NCBI RefSeq assembly: GCF_001730685.1
Contig: NZ_MDJR01000001.1
Coordinates: forward strand, 1-64,000
Direction of reading: 5' to 3'
Origin: Caloranaerobacter ferrireducens
GTDB lineage: Bacteria; Bacillota; Clostridia; Tissierellales; Thermohalobacteraceae
Length of the DNA: 64,000 nt
Shown here: piece after piece, positions 17,630 to 26,024 of the stretch
Position numbering within the stretch: position 1 is the first letter of the stretch
Layout: each line of letters opens with the position of its first letter
Notes under the pieces: model-generated
What the model was told of the DNA's origin: nothing
The model's input: the letters and a program-made list of their open reading frames with translations, nothing else
Databases searched by the model: none
Made by a program: the position numbers and the translations under genes

Positions 17630-19528
17630 TTATCGTTTGTAAATTGCATTAACAGGACATTTTGGAATACATGCTCCACATTTTATACAGATGTCTTGAT
17701 TTATATGGAATGGTGTTTTTTTGTGTTCACCTGTTATTGCATTAACAGGACAAACTCTTGCACAAAGACCGCATGCTACACATTTTTCATCAGATATTAC
17801 AACTTTAAGTAGTCCGTTGCAGACACCAGCAGGGCAGGTCTTATCTTTAATGTGTGCTATATATTCATCCCTAAAATATCTTAATGTACTCAATATTGGA
17901 TTTGGAGCTGTTTGACCTAGTCCACATAGTGCAGAATCTTTTATGTCATAACATAAATTCTCAAGAATTTCTAAGTCTTTCATTTCTGCTTTTCCACAAG
18001 TAATTTTATCTAATATTTCTAATAATCGTTTAGTACCTATACTACAAGGAACACATTTACCACAGGATTCATCTTGAGCAAATTGAAGATAGAATCTAGC
18101 TATATCAACCATGCAGTCTGTTTCGTCCATGATAATCATTCCACCAGAACCCATCATAGAACCGATATCTGTTAAAGATTTATAATCTATTTTTGTATCT
18201 AATAAAGATTCTGGAATACATCCACCAGAAGGGCCACCAGTTTGTACCGCTTTAAATTTTTTGTTATCGTGGATACCTCCACCTATTTCATAAATAATAG
18301 TTCTTAATGTAGTTCCCATAGGAACTTCAATCAATCCTGTATTATTTATTTGGCCTGCAAGTGAAAACACTTTAGTTCCTTTACTATCTTCAGTTCCAAT
18401 ACTTGAATACCACTCAGCACCTTTTCTGAGTATAATAGGTATATTTGCATAAGTTTCTACATTATTATTCAATGTAGGCATTTCCCATAAACCCGCTTCT
18501 GCTGGGAAAGGGGGTCTAGGTATAGGTTCGCCTCTTAGTCCCATTACAGATTGAATAAGGGCAGTTTCTTCACCACATACAAAAGCACCAGCACCTATTC
18601 TTATATCAAGGTTATAACTAAAAGATGAGCTTAAAATATTTTTCCCTAAAAGACCTAATTTTCTAGCCTGATTAATTGCTATTTCTAATCTTTCAACGGC
18701 AATAGGATATTCAGCTCGTACATAAATATATCCTTGTGAAGCACCTATCGTATAACCAGCTATAATCATTGCTTCAATAACACTATGTGGGTCACCTTCA
18801 AGAATAGAACGGTCCATAAAAGCACCGGGATCGCCTTCATCTGCATTACACAATACATATTTTTTTTCGCCTTCATATTTTCTGGCGAATTCCCATTTAA
18901 GTCCTGTTGGGAAACCGCCACCACCTCTACCTCTTAGACCAGAATCTTTTAATATTTTAATTATTTCTTCTGGTGGGGTTTGATTTTCTAATATATTAGC
19001 TAAAGCTAAATAGCCATCTAAAGCTATGTATTCTCTTATATCTTCAGGGTTTATAACTCCTGAATTTCTTAAAGCTATTTTTACTTGATGATTGAAAAAG
19101 TCTATTTCATCTATAGTTCGCTGAACTTCATCATTTATTGCAGATTTGTATAGTAGTCTTTCAACAACTTGACCATTCATTATATGTTTATCTATAATTT
19201 CATCAACATCTTCTGGAGTTACTTTTGTATAGAAGGTTCTGTCAGGATGTACTACAACTATAGGCCCTAATTTACAAAATCCAAAACATCCAGTTTTAAA
19301 AACTTTGACTTTATCTTGAAGATTTCTTTTTTCAATTTCTCTTTCTAGTTTTTCTAATACTAGATTACTTTTTGTAGAAATACAAGCTGTTGCAGCACAA
19401 ACTAATATGTGATATTTTTCTATTTCTTTTTCAACTGAATAATCTTTAAAGCGGAGTTTTATATTTTCTAAAGTTTCTTCTTTCATTTTTTTTAAGTCAT
19501 CAATTGTTTTTAATGGGCGTAACTCCAC
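17630..19528 (-). CDS. hydB: Electron-bifurcating hydrogenase subunit HydB (NuoF-like)
   Basis: The protein has 632 residues. The N-terminal thioredoxin-like [2Fe-2S] domain has CAATAC and GCFGFC. The NuoF core has the FMN/NADH glycine-rich GRGGGGFPTGLKW (about 200) and CNADEGDPGAFMDRS, and the N3-type cluster SCGKCVPC. The C-terminus carries two ferredoxin motifs (CVACGLCARVCP, CIKCGACIPKCP). It takes electrons from or gives them to NAD(H) and is the likely bifurcation site. The start is GTG 19528 after GGAGGTG; a nearby ATG (19530) is out of frame and stops after a few codons. It sits 2 nt after hydC and 15 nt before hydA. Confidence 0.95.
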   Translation of the reverse strand: MELRPLKTIDDLKKMKEETLENIKLRFKDYSVEKEIEKYHILVCAATACISTKSNLVLEKLEREIEKRNLQDKVKVFKTGCFGFCKLGPIVVVHPDRTFYTKVTPEDVDEIIDKHIMNGQVVERLLYKSAINDEVQRTIDEIDFFNHQVKIALRNSGVINPEDIREYIALDGYLALANILENQTPPEEIIKILKDSGLRGRGGGGFPTGLKWEFARKYEGEKKYVLCNADEGDPGAFMDRSILEGDPHSVIEAMIIAGYTIGASQGYIYVRAEYPIAVERLEIAINQARKLGLLGKNILSSSFSYNLDIRIGAGAFVCGEETALIQSVMGLRGEPIPRPPFPAEAGLWEMPTLNNNVETYANIPIILRKGAEWYSSIGTEDSKGTKVFSLAGQINNTGLIEVPMGTTLRTIIYEIGGGIHDNKKFKAVQTGGPSGGCIPESLLDTKIDYKSLTDIGSMMGSGGMIIMDETDCMVDIARFYLQFAQDESCGKCVPCSIGTKRLLEILDKITCGKAEMKDLEILENLCYDIKDSALCGLGQTAPNPILSTLRYFRDEYIAHIKDKTCPAGVCNGLLKVVISDEKCVACGLCARVCPVNAITGEHKKTPFHINQDICIKCGACIPKCPVNAIYKR

Positions 19529-19530
19529 AT

Positions 19531-20052
19531 TTACACCTCCTGTTTGGATAAATTATTTTCTTTATGAGTTTTGATGTATTTATAAAGTATTGTTGGCACA
19601 TCTGCAGGAGTTAATCTACTGTAGATTTCATCATTTATAGTAACTACAGGTGCTAAACCACAAGCACCTATACATCTAGTTTCTGCTATTGTAAATAATC
19701 CGTCTGGAGTTGTTTCTCCTACATCTATATTTAATTCTTTTTTTATAGCATCTAATACTTCTTGTGCCCCTTTTACATAACAAGCAGTTCCTAGACAGAC
19801 ACTAATTATATATTTACCTTTAGGATTTTGGGAGAATAATGAATAGAAGCTCACAACTCCGTTAATAGTGGAGATGGGTATATTTAATTTATCTGATATG
19901 TAAGACTGAACTTTAATTGGTAGATATCCAAAAATATCTTGAGATTCTTGAAGTATTTTAATAAGCATTCCTTCTTGTTTTTTGTATTTTTCAATTATTT
20001 CATCTAATTTCTTATATTTTGCTTCTAGATTTTTTTCGATATTTAAATCCAT
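19531..20052 (-). CDS. hydC: Electron-bifurcating hydrogenase subunit HydC (NuoE-like)
   Basis: This 173-residue protein has the NuoE/24-kDa thioredoxin-like fold. Helices come first (LPIKVQSYISDKL), then the [2Fe-2S] ligands in CLGTACYVKGA and TRCIGACGLAP. It is the first gene of hydCBA. ATG 20052 is chosen with GAGGTG 9 nt upstream; a GTG at 20064 overlaps that site. It is divergent from the CopZ-like gene at 20193, so the roughly 140-bp gap should hold both promoters. Confidence 0.93.
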   Translation of the reverse strand: MDLNIEKNLEAKYKKLDEIIEKYKKQEGMLIKILQESQDIFGYLPIKVQSYISDKLNIPISTINGVVSFYSLFSQNPKGKYIISVCLGTACYVKGAQEVLDAIKKELNIDVGETTPDGLFTIAETRCIGACGLAPVVTINDEIYSRLTPADVPTILYKYIKTHKENNLSKQEV

Positions 20053-20192
20053 TTGCTTATACACCTCGCTTTACAAGTCAAAATTCAATTTTATTATTTG
20101 TTAAAGCAAATATATTATTCAAAAAATCGCTAAAATAAGGGATAATATTTATGGATTATAAAAATGAAAAAAGAATTAAGGGAGTGGATAGG

Positions 20193-20681
20193 ATGAAGCT
20201 TAATAAGAATTTATGTTGAGTTGGTGAGGTAAAATCTACAGGAAAGGTAGATAATAAGACATGTCCTAAATGTGGTAAAGAAGGGCAATATATTGAAAAT
20301 ATAACTGTAAGAAATATAATTATTAAAGATAAAGTGAAAGAAATTGGAGATAGTAATTATTTTTTATGTATGAATGAAGTATGTGATATAGCTTATTATA
20401 ATGAAAAAGGTAAAATGTTTACTAAAAAAGATGTGAAAGTTCCTATTTGGTTTAAAATAGGCGCTGAGCCAAAATATATTTGCTATTGTAATAAAGTTAC
20501 AGAAGAACAGATAGAGAAAGCGATAGTTGAAGATGGAGCTAGAAGTGTTAATGATGTAATAAAACTTACTGGTGCTATGAAAAATGGCCAATGTAAAATA
20601 AAGAATCCAACAGGTAAATGTTGCTATGATGTAGTAAAGAAAACAGTTGATAAAATACTAAGGGAAATAAGGAAAATCTGA
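20193..20681 (+). CDS. Putative selenoprotein: CopZ-like Fe-S/Zn metallochaperone with in-frame TGA
   Basis: The frame is 162 residues and continuous from ATG 20193 (GGGAG upstream) to TGA 20681, except for one TGA at codon 9 (20217-20219). The start reads M-K-L-N-K-N-L-C-[TGA]-V-G-E-V. Twenty nt after the TGA, ATCTAC (20234-20239) pairs perfectly with GTAGAT (20247-20252) around loop AGGAAAG, which has a G near its start: the layout of a bacterial SECIS. The rest matches the N-terminal domain of CopZ: Zn-type C24-x2-C27, C59-x4-C64, and a BFD-like [2Fe-2S] site (C97-x-C99, C134, C143/C144). It lacks the C-terminal MxCxxC copper domain. A Cys-Sec pair would be a thiol/selenol metal or redox site. 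The alternative is a nonsense mutation; a start at GTG 20334 has no ribosome binding site. Confidence 0.8.
20217..20252 (+). promoter_or_regulatory. Putative bacterial SECIS element downstream of in-frame TGA
   Basis: This covers the TGA (20217-20219), a 14-nt spacer, a 6-bp perfect stem and a 7-nt apical loop AGGAAAG starting 20 nt after the TGA. The distance, short upper stem and G in the first loop positions fit what is known of SelB-binding bacterial SECIS elements. Confidence 0.7.
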
Positions 20682-20703
20682 AGGGGGCGTAAGCCCCTTT
20701 TAT
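20681..20703 (+). terminator. Intrinsic terminator
   Basis: GGGGC/GCCCC stem extended by A-T and G-U pairs, loop GTAA, T-run, directly at the stop codon of the putative selenoprotein gene. Confidence 0.8.
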
Positions 20704-20705
20704 GT

Positions 20706-20966
20706 TTAAAAAATATTACTAATATTAGAATCAAATACAAAAGAAAATCTTATGCGAGCAGTAGGATTAATATAAATTGTTAAAGTTGCAGTAGGAGAAG
20801 AACGCCTCGTACCTGAAGTAAAAGATACATCAAAATCAATATTAGCTTTAATAAGCAAAGCTATTGCCGCATTAAGTTGTGCAATTTCAATAAATTCACA
20901 ATCTAACAGCTTTCTAAATATTCCTGTCGAAAGTATATTAAGTACATCTTTATTTATTGCAGCCAT
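20706..20966 (-). CDS. Small conserved-looking protein, unknown function
   Basis: This 86-residue protein has a clear ribosome binding site (GGGGAG, 6 nt before ATG 20966). It starts MAAINKDVLNILSTGIFRKL, with alternating helices and a Ser/Thr-rich strand segment (SFTSGTRRSSPTATLTIYIN). There is no signal peptide or membrane helix. It sits alone between a terminator and the divergent germination operon, which hints at a sporulation link, but this is only context. I do not recognise the family. Confidence 0.55.
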   Translation of the reverse strand: MAAINKDVLNILSTGIFRKLLDCEFIEIAQLNAAIALLIKANIDFDVSFTSGTRRSSPTATLTIYINPTARIRFSFVFDSNISNIF

Positions 20967-21112
20967 TTTAATCTCCCCTATATCTTCTCATAATATTATA
21001 TGTTTAATGTAGTATGTTGCGTGAAATGACTTAACTTGTATTTGAATAAAAAGTATTTTAGATTTTAGAATTGCTAATAATAATTCATAAAAAGAGAGTA
21101 TAGGTGATTGAG

Positions 21113-22657
21113 GTGTTTAATAAATTAAGAAATCTACTGTTCCATAAAAATATTGAGAGAAGAGAAAAAGAAATAAAACTTGAAAAATCACTTTTAAAAA
21201 ATATTGCTTTATTTAAGCAGGTATTTAAAAATGATGAAACTATCATTTTTAGAGAATTTGAGTCTAAGGGAGAAAATAAGATTAGATGCTGTATTATTTT
21301 TGCTGATGAAATGGTTAATAAAGAAATAATAAATGAGAATATTATTAAGCCTATTGTTGAATGTACAGTAGATAAGAGTATTTTTAAGTTTGGATTATTA
21401 GATTATTTAATGAATACGATAGTTATATCTGGAGAAATCAGGAGAGCTAAAGATATTGATGAACTTATAGGCTCGATTTTATATGGTGATACTATTCTGT
21501 TAATTAATGGTCTAGAGGAAGCTTTAGTTATAGACACAAAAGGATGGGAAACAAGGTCTATTTCTGAGCCTTTATCAGAAAGTGTTGTTAGGGGGCCGAG
21601 GGAAGGTTTTACTGAATCAATAAAAATAAATCTTTCTTTAATTCGAAGAAGAATAAGAAGTAATAAATTGAAATTTCAGTTTAAAGAAATAGGATCAAGG
21701 TCAAAAACAAGGGTTTGCATATGTTACATTGAAGAATTGGCTAATGAAAAGATATTAAAAGAATTGTTTACTAGGCTTGAAAATATTAAAATTGATGGAG
21801 TATTAGAAACTGGATATATTGAGGAGCTTATTAAAGATTCACCATTTTCACCATTTAATACAATAGGCTATACAGAAAGACCAGATGTAGTTGTTGCAAA
21901 ATTACTTGAAGGAAGGATTGCTGTATTATGTGATGGAACACCTTTTGTTTCAACTTTACCTTATTTATTTATAGAGTATTTTCAAGCAAGTGAAGATTAT
22001 TATAAGAATTATATATTTTCTACTATAAATAGGTTAATAAGAATATTTGGTTTTTTCTTGTCTACTAGCGTTCCTGCTGTATATGTAGCTTTAACCACAT
22101 ATCATCAAGAGATGATACCTACACCACTTTTACTTAGTATTTCAGCAGCTAGGGAAGGCGTTCCATTACCTACAGTTGTTGAAGCTATGCTTATGTTATT
22201 TATCTTTGAAGTAATAAGAGAGGCGGGTATAAGATTACCTGCTGCAATAGGGCAGGCTGTAAGTATTGTAGGAGCATTAGTATTAGGTGAAGCAGCGGTG
22301 ACAGCAAGACTTATAAGCGCACCTATTGTTATAGTTACGGCTCTAACAGGTATATCAAGTTTTTTAACTCCCCAAATGATAGAGACTTTAATTTTAATTA
22401 GATTTATTTTGTTAGCTTTATCGTCTTTTTTAGGATTATATGGATATATATTTGGGATAATCGGAATTTTTATACATTTAATGTCGTTAAGGTCATTTGG
22501 AGTACCATATATGCTTAATGTAAGTTCTATAAATAAACAAGATATAAAGGATACAGCAATTAGAGCTCCATGGTGGTACATGTATTACAGACCTAAATTA
22601 ATAGCAGATAGAAATTCTATAAGAAAGGCAGATGTTAATCGCAAGGGAAGAAGGTAG
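21113..22657 (+). CDS. Spore germination receptor subunit A (GerA/GerKA family)
   Basis: This 514-residue protein has a large cytoplasmic N-terminal domain (about 1-270) containing the family hallmark SEPLSESVVRGPREGFTE, and then several membrane helices including VPAVYVALTTYHQEMIPTPL. In dormant spores the A subunit sits in the inner membrane and forms the oligomeric receptor with B and C subunits, opening on germinant binding. GTG 21113 is chosen because AGGTGA lies 5 nt upstream; GTG 21104 is also possible. It is first of a four-gene operon. Such genes are usually expressed in the forespore (sigma-G), but I could not find a convincing promoter. Confidence 0.92.
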   Translation: MFNKLRNLLFHKNIERREKEIKLEKSLLKNIALFKQVFKNDETIIFREFESKGENKIRCCIIFADEMVNKEIINENIIKPIVECTVDKSIFKFGLLDYLMNTIVISGEIRRAKDIDELIGSILYGDTILLINGLEEALVIDTKGWETRSISEPLSESVVRGPREGFTESIKINLSLIRRRIRSNKLKFQFKEIGSRSKTRVCICYIEELANEKILKELFTRLENIKIDGVLETGYIEELIKDSPFSPFNTIGYTERPDVVVAKLLEGRIAVLCDGTPFVSTLPYLFIEYFQASEDYYKNYIFSTINRLIRIFGFFLSTSVPAVYVALTTYHQEMIPTPLLLSISAAREGVPLPTVVEAMLMLFIFEVIREAGIRLPAAIGQAVSIVGALVLGEAAVTARLISAPIVIVTALTGISSFLTPQMIETLILIRFILLALSSFLGLYGYIFGIIGIFIHLMSLRSFGVPYMLNVSSINKQDIKDTAIRAPWWYMYYRPKLIADRNSIRKADVNRKGRR

Positions 22658-22662
22658 ATTTT

Positions 22663-23820
22663 ATGAAATCTACAAAGAAAATCATTTTAATAATATTATT
22701 ATTTATAAATACTTTAAATTTCACTTCATGCTGGAATTATAGAGAAATTAATGAAGTTGCAATTGTAGGTGGAATGGCTTTAGATAAGAATAAAGAAAAC
22801 GGCAGATACATAATGACAGTTGAAATTATGCTGCCTGAGGCTAGTGATGGACTTAACATGAAGCCAGAAGTTTATACTATGGAAGGAGATACTCTATTTG
22901 ATGCAGTAAGGAATTTTATTGCTGAAACAGGAGTTAAGTTATATTGGAGTCATTTGAGAGTTGTGATTTTGAGTCAAGATGTAGCAAAAGAAGGAATAGT
23001 ACCTGTCTTAGATCTTTTTATAAGAGATGCTGAATTAAGAACTGATGTGTGGTTATTAGTATCAAAAGATAAAACTGCTAAAGTAATTTTAGAAGAGGGT
23101 ACAGCAAAAATTCATGATACTGTTTCTTTCCATTTACACGATATGTTAAAAACTGAGGCGAGCATTTCCAAATATAAAGGGGTTCAATTTTGGGACTTTG
23201 TAAAAACTCTTTCAGAAGAAGGAAGTTCACCATTTCTTCCAACAACTGAATTAGTAAATAAAAAGAAAGAGAAAATTCCCAAAATATATGGAACTGCTGT
23301 TTTTAAAAAAGAAAAAATGGTAGGTTGGCTAGATGGAATAGAAACTAGAAGTTTGTTATTTATTAGAAATCAAATAAAAGGAGGAGTAATATCTATAAAA
23401 AATGTTACAGATTTTAATACAGACGTGACATTAGAAATATTTAAAAGCAAAACAAAGTTAAAACCAGAATTAAGAGATGGAAAGTTAGTTATGAATATAG
23501 ATGTAGTAACTGATGTAGGTATAGCAGAAATAGATAGTACTCAAGATTTAATAAGCGATAAAGGTCGTGAAAAAGTAAAAAAAGATGCTGAAATGTTAAT
23601 AAGAAAACAAATTGAGAAAGTAATTAAAAAAGTTCAAAAAGAGTACAAAAGTGATATTTTTGGATTTAGTAATGCTATTTGCAGAACAATGCCCAAGGTG
23701 TGGAAAAAGATAAAGAAAGATTGGGAAGAAGTATTTATTGAATTAGATATCAAGGTTAATACAAAGATAAACATAAAAGAGAGTGCATTAACACTAAAAC
23801 CAATAAAAGTAGGAGAATGA
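22663..23820 (+). CDS. Spore germination receptor subunit C (Ger(x)C family lipoprotein)
   Basis: The product has 385 residues. The signal peptide ends in a lipobox (FTSC, about residue 23), followed by the family hallmark WNYREINEVAIVGGMALDK. The C-terminal half matches the Ger(x)C domain layout (DVTLEIFKSKTKLKPELRDGK). It is the lipid-anchored outer subunit of the receptor. It begins 5 nt after the A subunit gene and ends 3 nt before the small membrane gene. Confidence 0.92.
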   Translation: MKSTKKIILIILLFINTLNFTSCWNYREINEVAIVGGMALDKNKENGRYIMTVEIMLPEASDGLNMKPEVYTMEGDTLFDAVRNFIAETGVKLYWSHLRVVILSQDVAKEGIVPVLDLFIRDAELRTDVWLLVSKDKTAKVILEEGTAKIHDTVSFHLHDMLKTEASISKYKGVQFWDFVKTLSEEGSSPFLPTTELVNKKKEKIPKIYGTAVFKKEKMVGWLDGIETRSLLFIRNQIKGGVISIKNVTDFNTDVTLEIFKSKTKLKPELRDGKLVMNIDVVTDVGIAEIDSTQDLISDKGREKVKKDAEMLIRKQIEKVIKKVQKEYKSDIFGFSNAICRTMPKVWKKIKKDWEEVFIELDIKVNTKINIKESALTLKPIKVGE

Positions 23821-23823
23821 TAC

Positions 23824-24045
23824 ATGATAGTTTTACTTGTAATATTAGCTTATTTATTAACAGGAATTATTGAGATATTCCCAATGACTAAGAAAAAACG
23901 AAAAAGAGAACTAGTATTGTATTCGATATTTTTTATCATATCTTTTTTAATAAGTTTACTCTTAAGCATTGGAATTAAGGTACCAAGTCCTGCTGTATTT
24001 ATAAAGAAAATTGTTATTTTGTTTAGGGAAATGAATTGGAGGTAA
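23824..24045 (+). CDS. Small two-helix membrane protein of the germination operon (D-subunit-like)
   Basis: The protein has 73 residues. It has two hydrophobic helices (about 2-19 and 32-50) separated by a basic KKKRKR loop. Its position between the C and B subunit genes, size and topology resemble the small two-TM D subunits found in some GerA-type operons (for example GerUD). The end of the gene contains the GGAGG that serves the next gene, so translation is coupled. Sequence is too short for a firm family call. Confidence 0.65.
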   Translation: MIVLLVILAYLLTGIIEIFPMTKKKRKRELVLYSIFFIISFLISLLLSIGIKVPSPAVFIKKIVILFREMNWR

Positions 24046-24050
24046 TGATT

Positions 24051-25154
24051 TTGAGCAAAGAAGTTATTTCTGATAAACAGGGTATATCTTTAGTAATTAT
24101 GTTTATTATAGGTACATTTACAATTTTAGTTGCAGGACTTCAGGCAAAGAGGGATTTATGGTTAGCGAACATTTTGGCAATAATTATTGCATTACCACTA
24201 CTATTAATATTTACTAGGCTACATCAGAAATTCTGGGGAAAGGATTTATTTGATATTTTAGAAATTTGTTTTGGAAAAGTTATAGGTAAAGTTATTGCAG
24301 TATTATATATTTTATTTTTATTTATTTTAAGTTCATTAATATTGAGGGAATTTGGAGAATTCTATGTTGTAGTAGCAGCACCAGAAACGCCAATGATTGT
24401 ACCAATGATATTTATTTCATTTTTAAGTATTTGGATGTTAAAGGAAGGTATTGAGGTTATGGCAAGATGGGGAGAATTTTTTCTACCTATCTTAATTGTT
24501 TTGATAGTAATTATAATATTTTTGTTGATTGGTGATATGGATGTAAATAATATGCTTCCAATTTTTTATGACGGTCTAAAACCAGTTTTAAAAGGAGCAT
24601 TAGAATCTTTAATATTTCCATTTTCTCAAACAGTAGTTTTTATAATGATTTTTGCGAAATTGAAAAGGAAAAGCTCTTATACCAAGGTTTATTTTTTAGG
24701 GCTGCTAATTGGAGGAGTAATCATACTTGCTGTTTCATTAACAAATATTCTAGTTTCAGGGGTCAATATGATTTCGAGCATGTATTTTCCTACATATATA
24801 ACAGCTACTAGAGTTAATATTGGTGATTTTCTAAAGAGTGTTGAAATAATAATTGCATTTATATATTTATTAGGAGGTTTTATAAAACTTAATGTGTGTA
24901 TGTTAGCTGTATGCATAGGAGTTTCTAAAGTGTTTAATTGTAGTGACTATAGATTTATTGTAACACCTATTTTATTTATGTTGTTAAATTTATCATATTT
25001 AATATTTAATAGTTCGATTGAATTTCATGCTTGGGTCTTTAATGTATGGCCTTATGTTTCAATATTATTCCAGATTATTTTGCCAATTATTATATTTACT
25101 GTAGCATCTTTAAAAGTTAGAAATAGAAAAGCGGAGAATTATTATGATGAATAG
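24051..25154 (+). CDS. Spore germination receptor subunit B (GerB/GerKB family permease)
   Basis: This 367-residue protein is nearly all membrane helices (about ten), with the early segment ISLVIMFIIGTFTILVAGLQ and the SLIFPFSQTVVF helix typical of endospore germination permeases of the APC superfamily. The B subunit carries the germinant-binding pocket. The likely start is TTG 24051 with GGAGGT at 7 nt; an ATG at 24045 lies too close to that site. It is the last receptor gene of the operon. Confidence 0.9.
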   Translation: MSKEVISDKQGISLVIMFIIGTFTILVAGLQAKRDLWLANILAIIIALPLLLIFTRLHQKFWGKDLFDILEICFGKVIGKVIAVLYILFLFILSSLILREFGEFYVVVAAPETPMIVPMIFISFLSIWMLKEGIEVMARWGEFFLPILIVLIVIIIFLLIGDMDVNNMLPIFYDGLKPVLKGALESLIFPFSQTVVFIMIFAKLKRKSSYTKVYFLGLLIGGVIILAVSLTNILVSGVNMISSMYFPTYITATRVNIGDFLKSVEIIIAFIYLLGGFIKLNVCMLAVCIGVSKVFNCSDYRFIVTPILFMLLNLSYLIFNSSIEFHAWVFNVWPYVSILFQIILPIIIFTVASLKVRNRKAENYYDE

Positions 25155-25254
25155 AGAAAAGAAAAGTTACAAAAATAAAATATTACTTGAAAAACTAAAA
25201 ATGATAATATATAATACTATTGAGATTGATAATAATTCTTATTTACGCATATGA
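25144..25254 (+). CDS. Small ORF coupled to the germination operon, unknown
   Basis: This 36-codon frame starts at ATG 25144, overlapping the end of the B subunit gene, with GCGGAG 7 nt upstream. The peptide begins MMNREKKSYKNKILLEKLKM, basic and helical. After a one-base shift near 25247 the frame would continue with AYDVLEKNGIKKL, faintly resembling the helix-loop-helix of Spo0E-type phosphatases. It may be a short functional peptide or a decayed gene. Confidence 0.3.
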   Translation: MMNREKKSYKNKILLEKLKMIIYNTIEIDNNSYLRI

Positions 25255-25300
25255 TGTATTAGAAAAGAATGGTATTAAAAAGCTCTCTTTGTAGTTTTTG

Positions 25301-25362
25301 GAACAAAATCTTCGATTTGAATAAATTAAGGAAGATTTTGTTGAAATCCATTGGATTATAAG
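25301..25362 (-). repeat. Dispersed hairpin repeat, short copy (a)
   Basis: A perfect 10-bp inverted repeat CAAAATCTTC (25304-25313) / GAAGATTTTG (25331-25340) is followed by TTGAAATCCATTGGATTATA. Read in reverse complement it matches the second half and outer ends of the longer element at 46966-47084; the first hairpin is internally deleted. Confidence 0.75.
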
Positions 25363-25391
25363 ATAAGAGGGCATAAATTTAGACTTTGAAC

Positions 25392-25406
25392 TGATAATGA
25401 TTATCA
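25392..25406. promoter_or_regulatory. Fur box upstream of feo operon
   Basis: TGATAATGATTATCA is a perfect 7-1-7 palindrome identical to the Fur core consensus. It lies 39 bp before the feoB start, so ferrous iron uptake here should be repressed by Fur-Fe(II). Confidence 0.9.
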
Positions 25407-25430
25407 ATATAGATTTAAGGGGGTTCTCCT

Positions 25431-26024
25431 ATGGAATGCTGTCAAAATAGACCATGGTATAAAAAACTAGCTTTTACGCTATTAGGGATTAATAGTTGTG
25501 ATGGTGAAGTTAATCAAAATACACAGGGGTTAGAAAAGATTGCTTTGGTTGGAAGTCCAAATGTCGGTAAAAGTGTATTGTTTAATATATTAACTGGAGC
25601 GTATGTTACAGTTTCAAATTATCCTGGTACAACAGTTGAAGTTTCTAGAGGAAAAGGAAAGATTGGAGATACCGAATATGAGATAATAGATACTCCTGGT
25701 ATGTATTCTCTTATGTGTATTACAGAGGAAGAAAAGGTAACAAGAGAACTTTTACTTAGAGAAAAGCCTAAAGCTGTGATTCATGTTATAGATGCTAAGA
25801 ATATACAGAGGATGTTACCATTAACTATCCAGTTAATAGAAAGTGGATTGCCTGTTATATTAGTTTTAAATATTATGGATGAAGCAGAAAGAATGGGACT
25901 TAAAATAGATACTGCTAAGTTGGAAAGAGATTTAGGAATTCCAGTTATATCTACTATAGCAGCTTTAAACAAAGGAATAGACACTTTAAAAGAAAGGGTT
26001 GGAAGGTATGTCAAAGCAGCTTAA
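25431..26024 (+). CDS. feoB: FeoB N-terminal GTPase domain protein (split FeoB)
   Basis: The product has 197 residues. After a 35-residue leader with a Cys-Cys pair, the GTPase domain shows G1 GSPNVGKS, switch I/G2 YPGTTVE, G3 DTPG and G4 NIMDEAE. It ends at the start of the helical GDI region, without the membrane part. FeoB normally imports Fe(II), with GTPase and permease in one chain. Here the permease is a separate gene overlapping by 17 nt in the +1 frame. Natural splitting occurs in some Firmicutes; a frameshift is the alternative. Confidence 0.88.
   Translation: MECCQNRPWYKKLAFTLLGINSCDGEVNQNTQGLEKIALVGSPNVGKSVLFNILTGAYVTVSNYPGTTVEVSRGKGKIGDTEYEIIDTPGMYSLMCITEEEKVTRELLLREKPKAVIHVIDAKNIQRMLPLTIQLIESGLPVILVLNIMDEAERMGLKIDTAKLERDLGIPVISTIAALNKGIDTLKERVGRYVKAA

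Noticed and set aside
20334..20681. Shorter CopZ-like gene starting at GTG 20334
   Set aside because: There is no ribosome binding site before this GTG, and the conserved Zn-type C-x2-C motif lies upstream in the same open frame, which continues to ATG 20193 through a single TGA with a SECIS-like hairpin.
21043..21077. Sigma-G promoter for the germination operon
   Set aside because: A TGAATA -35-like box is present at 21043, but no matching -10 lies at 17-18 bp, so I did not list it.
22105..22581. Minus-strand open frame inside the germination A subunit gene
   Set aside because: Antisense mirror of a membrane protein; composition and lack of translation signals fit a shadow frame.
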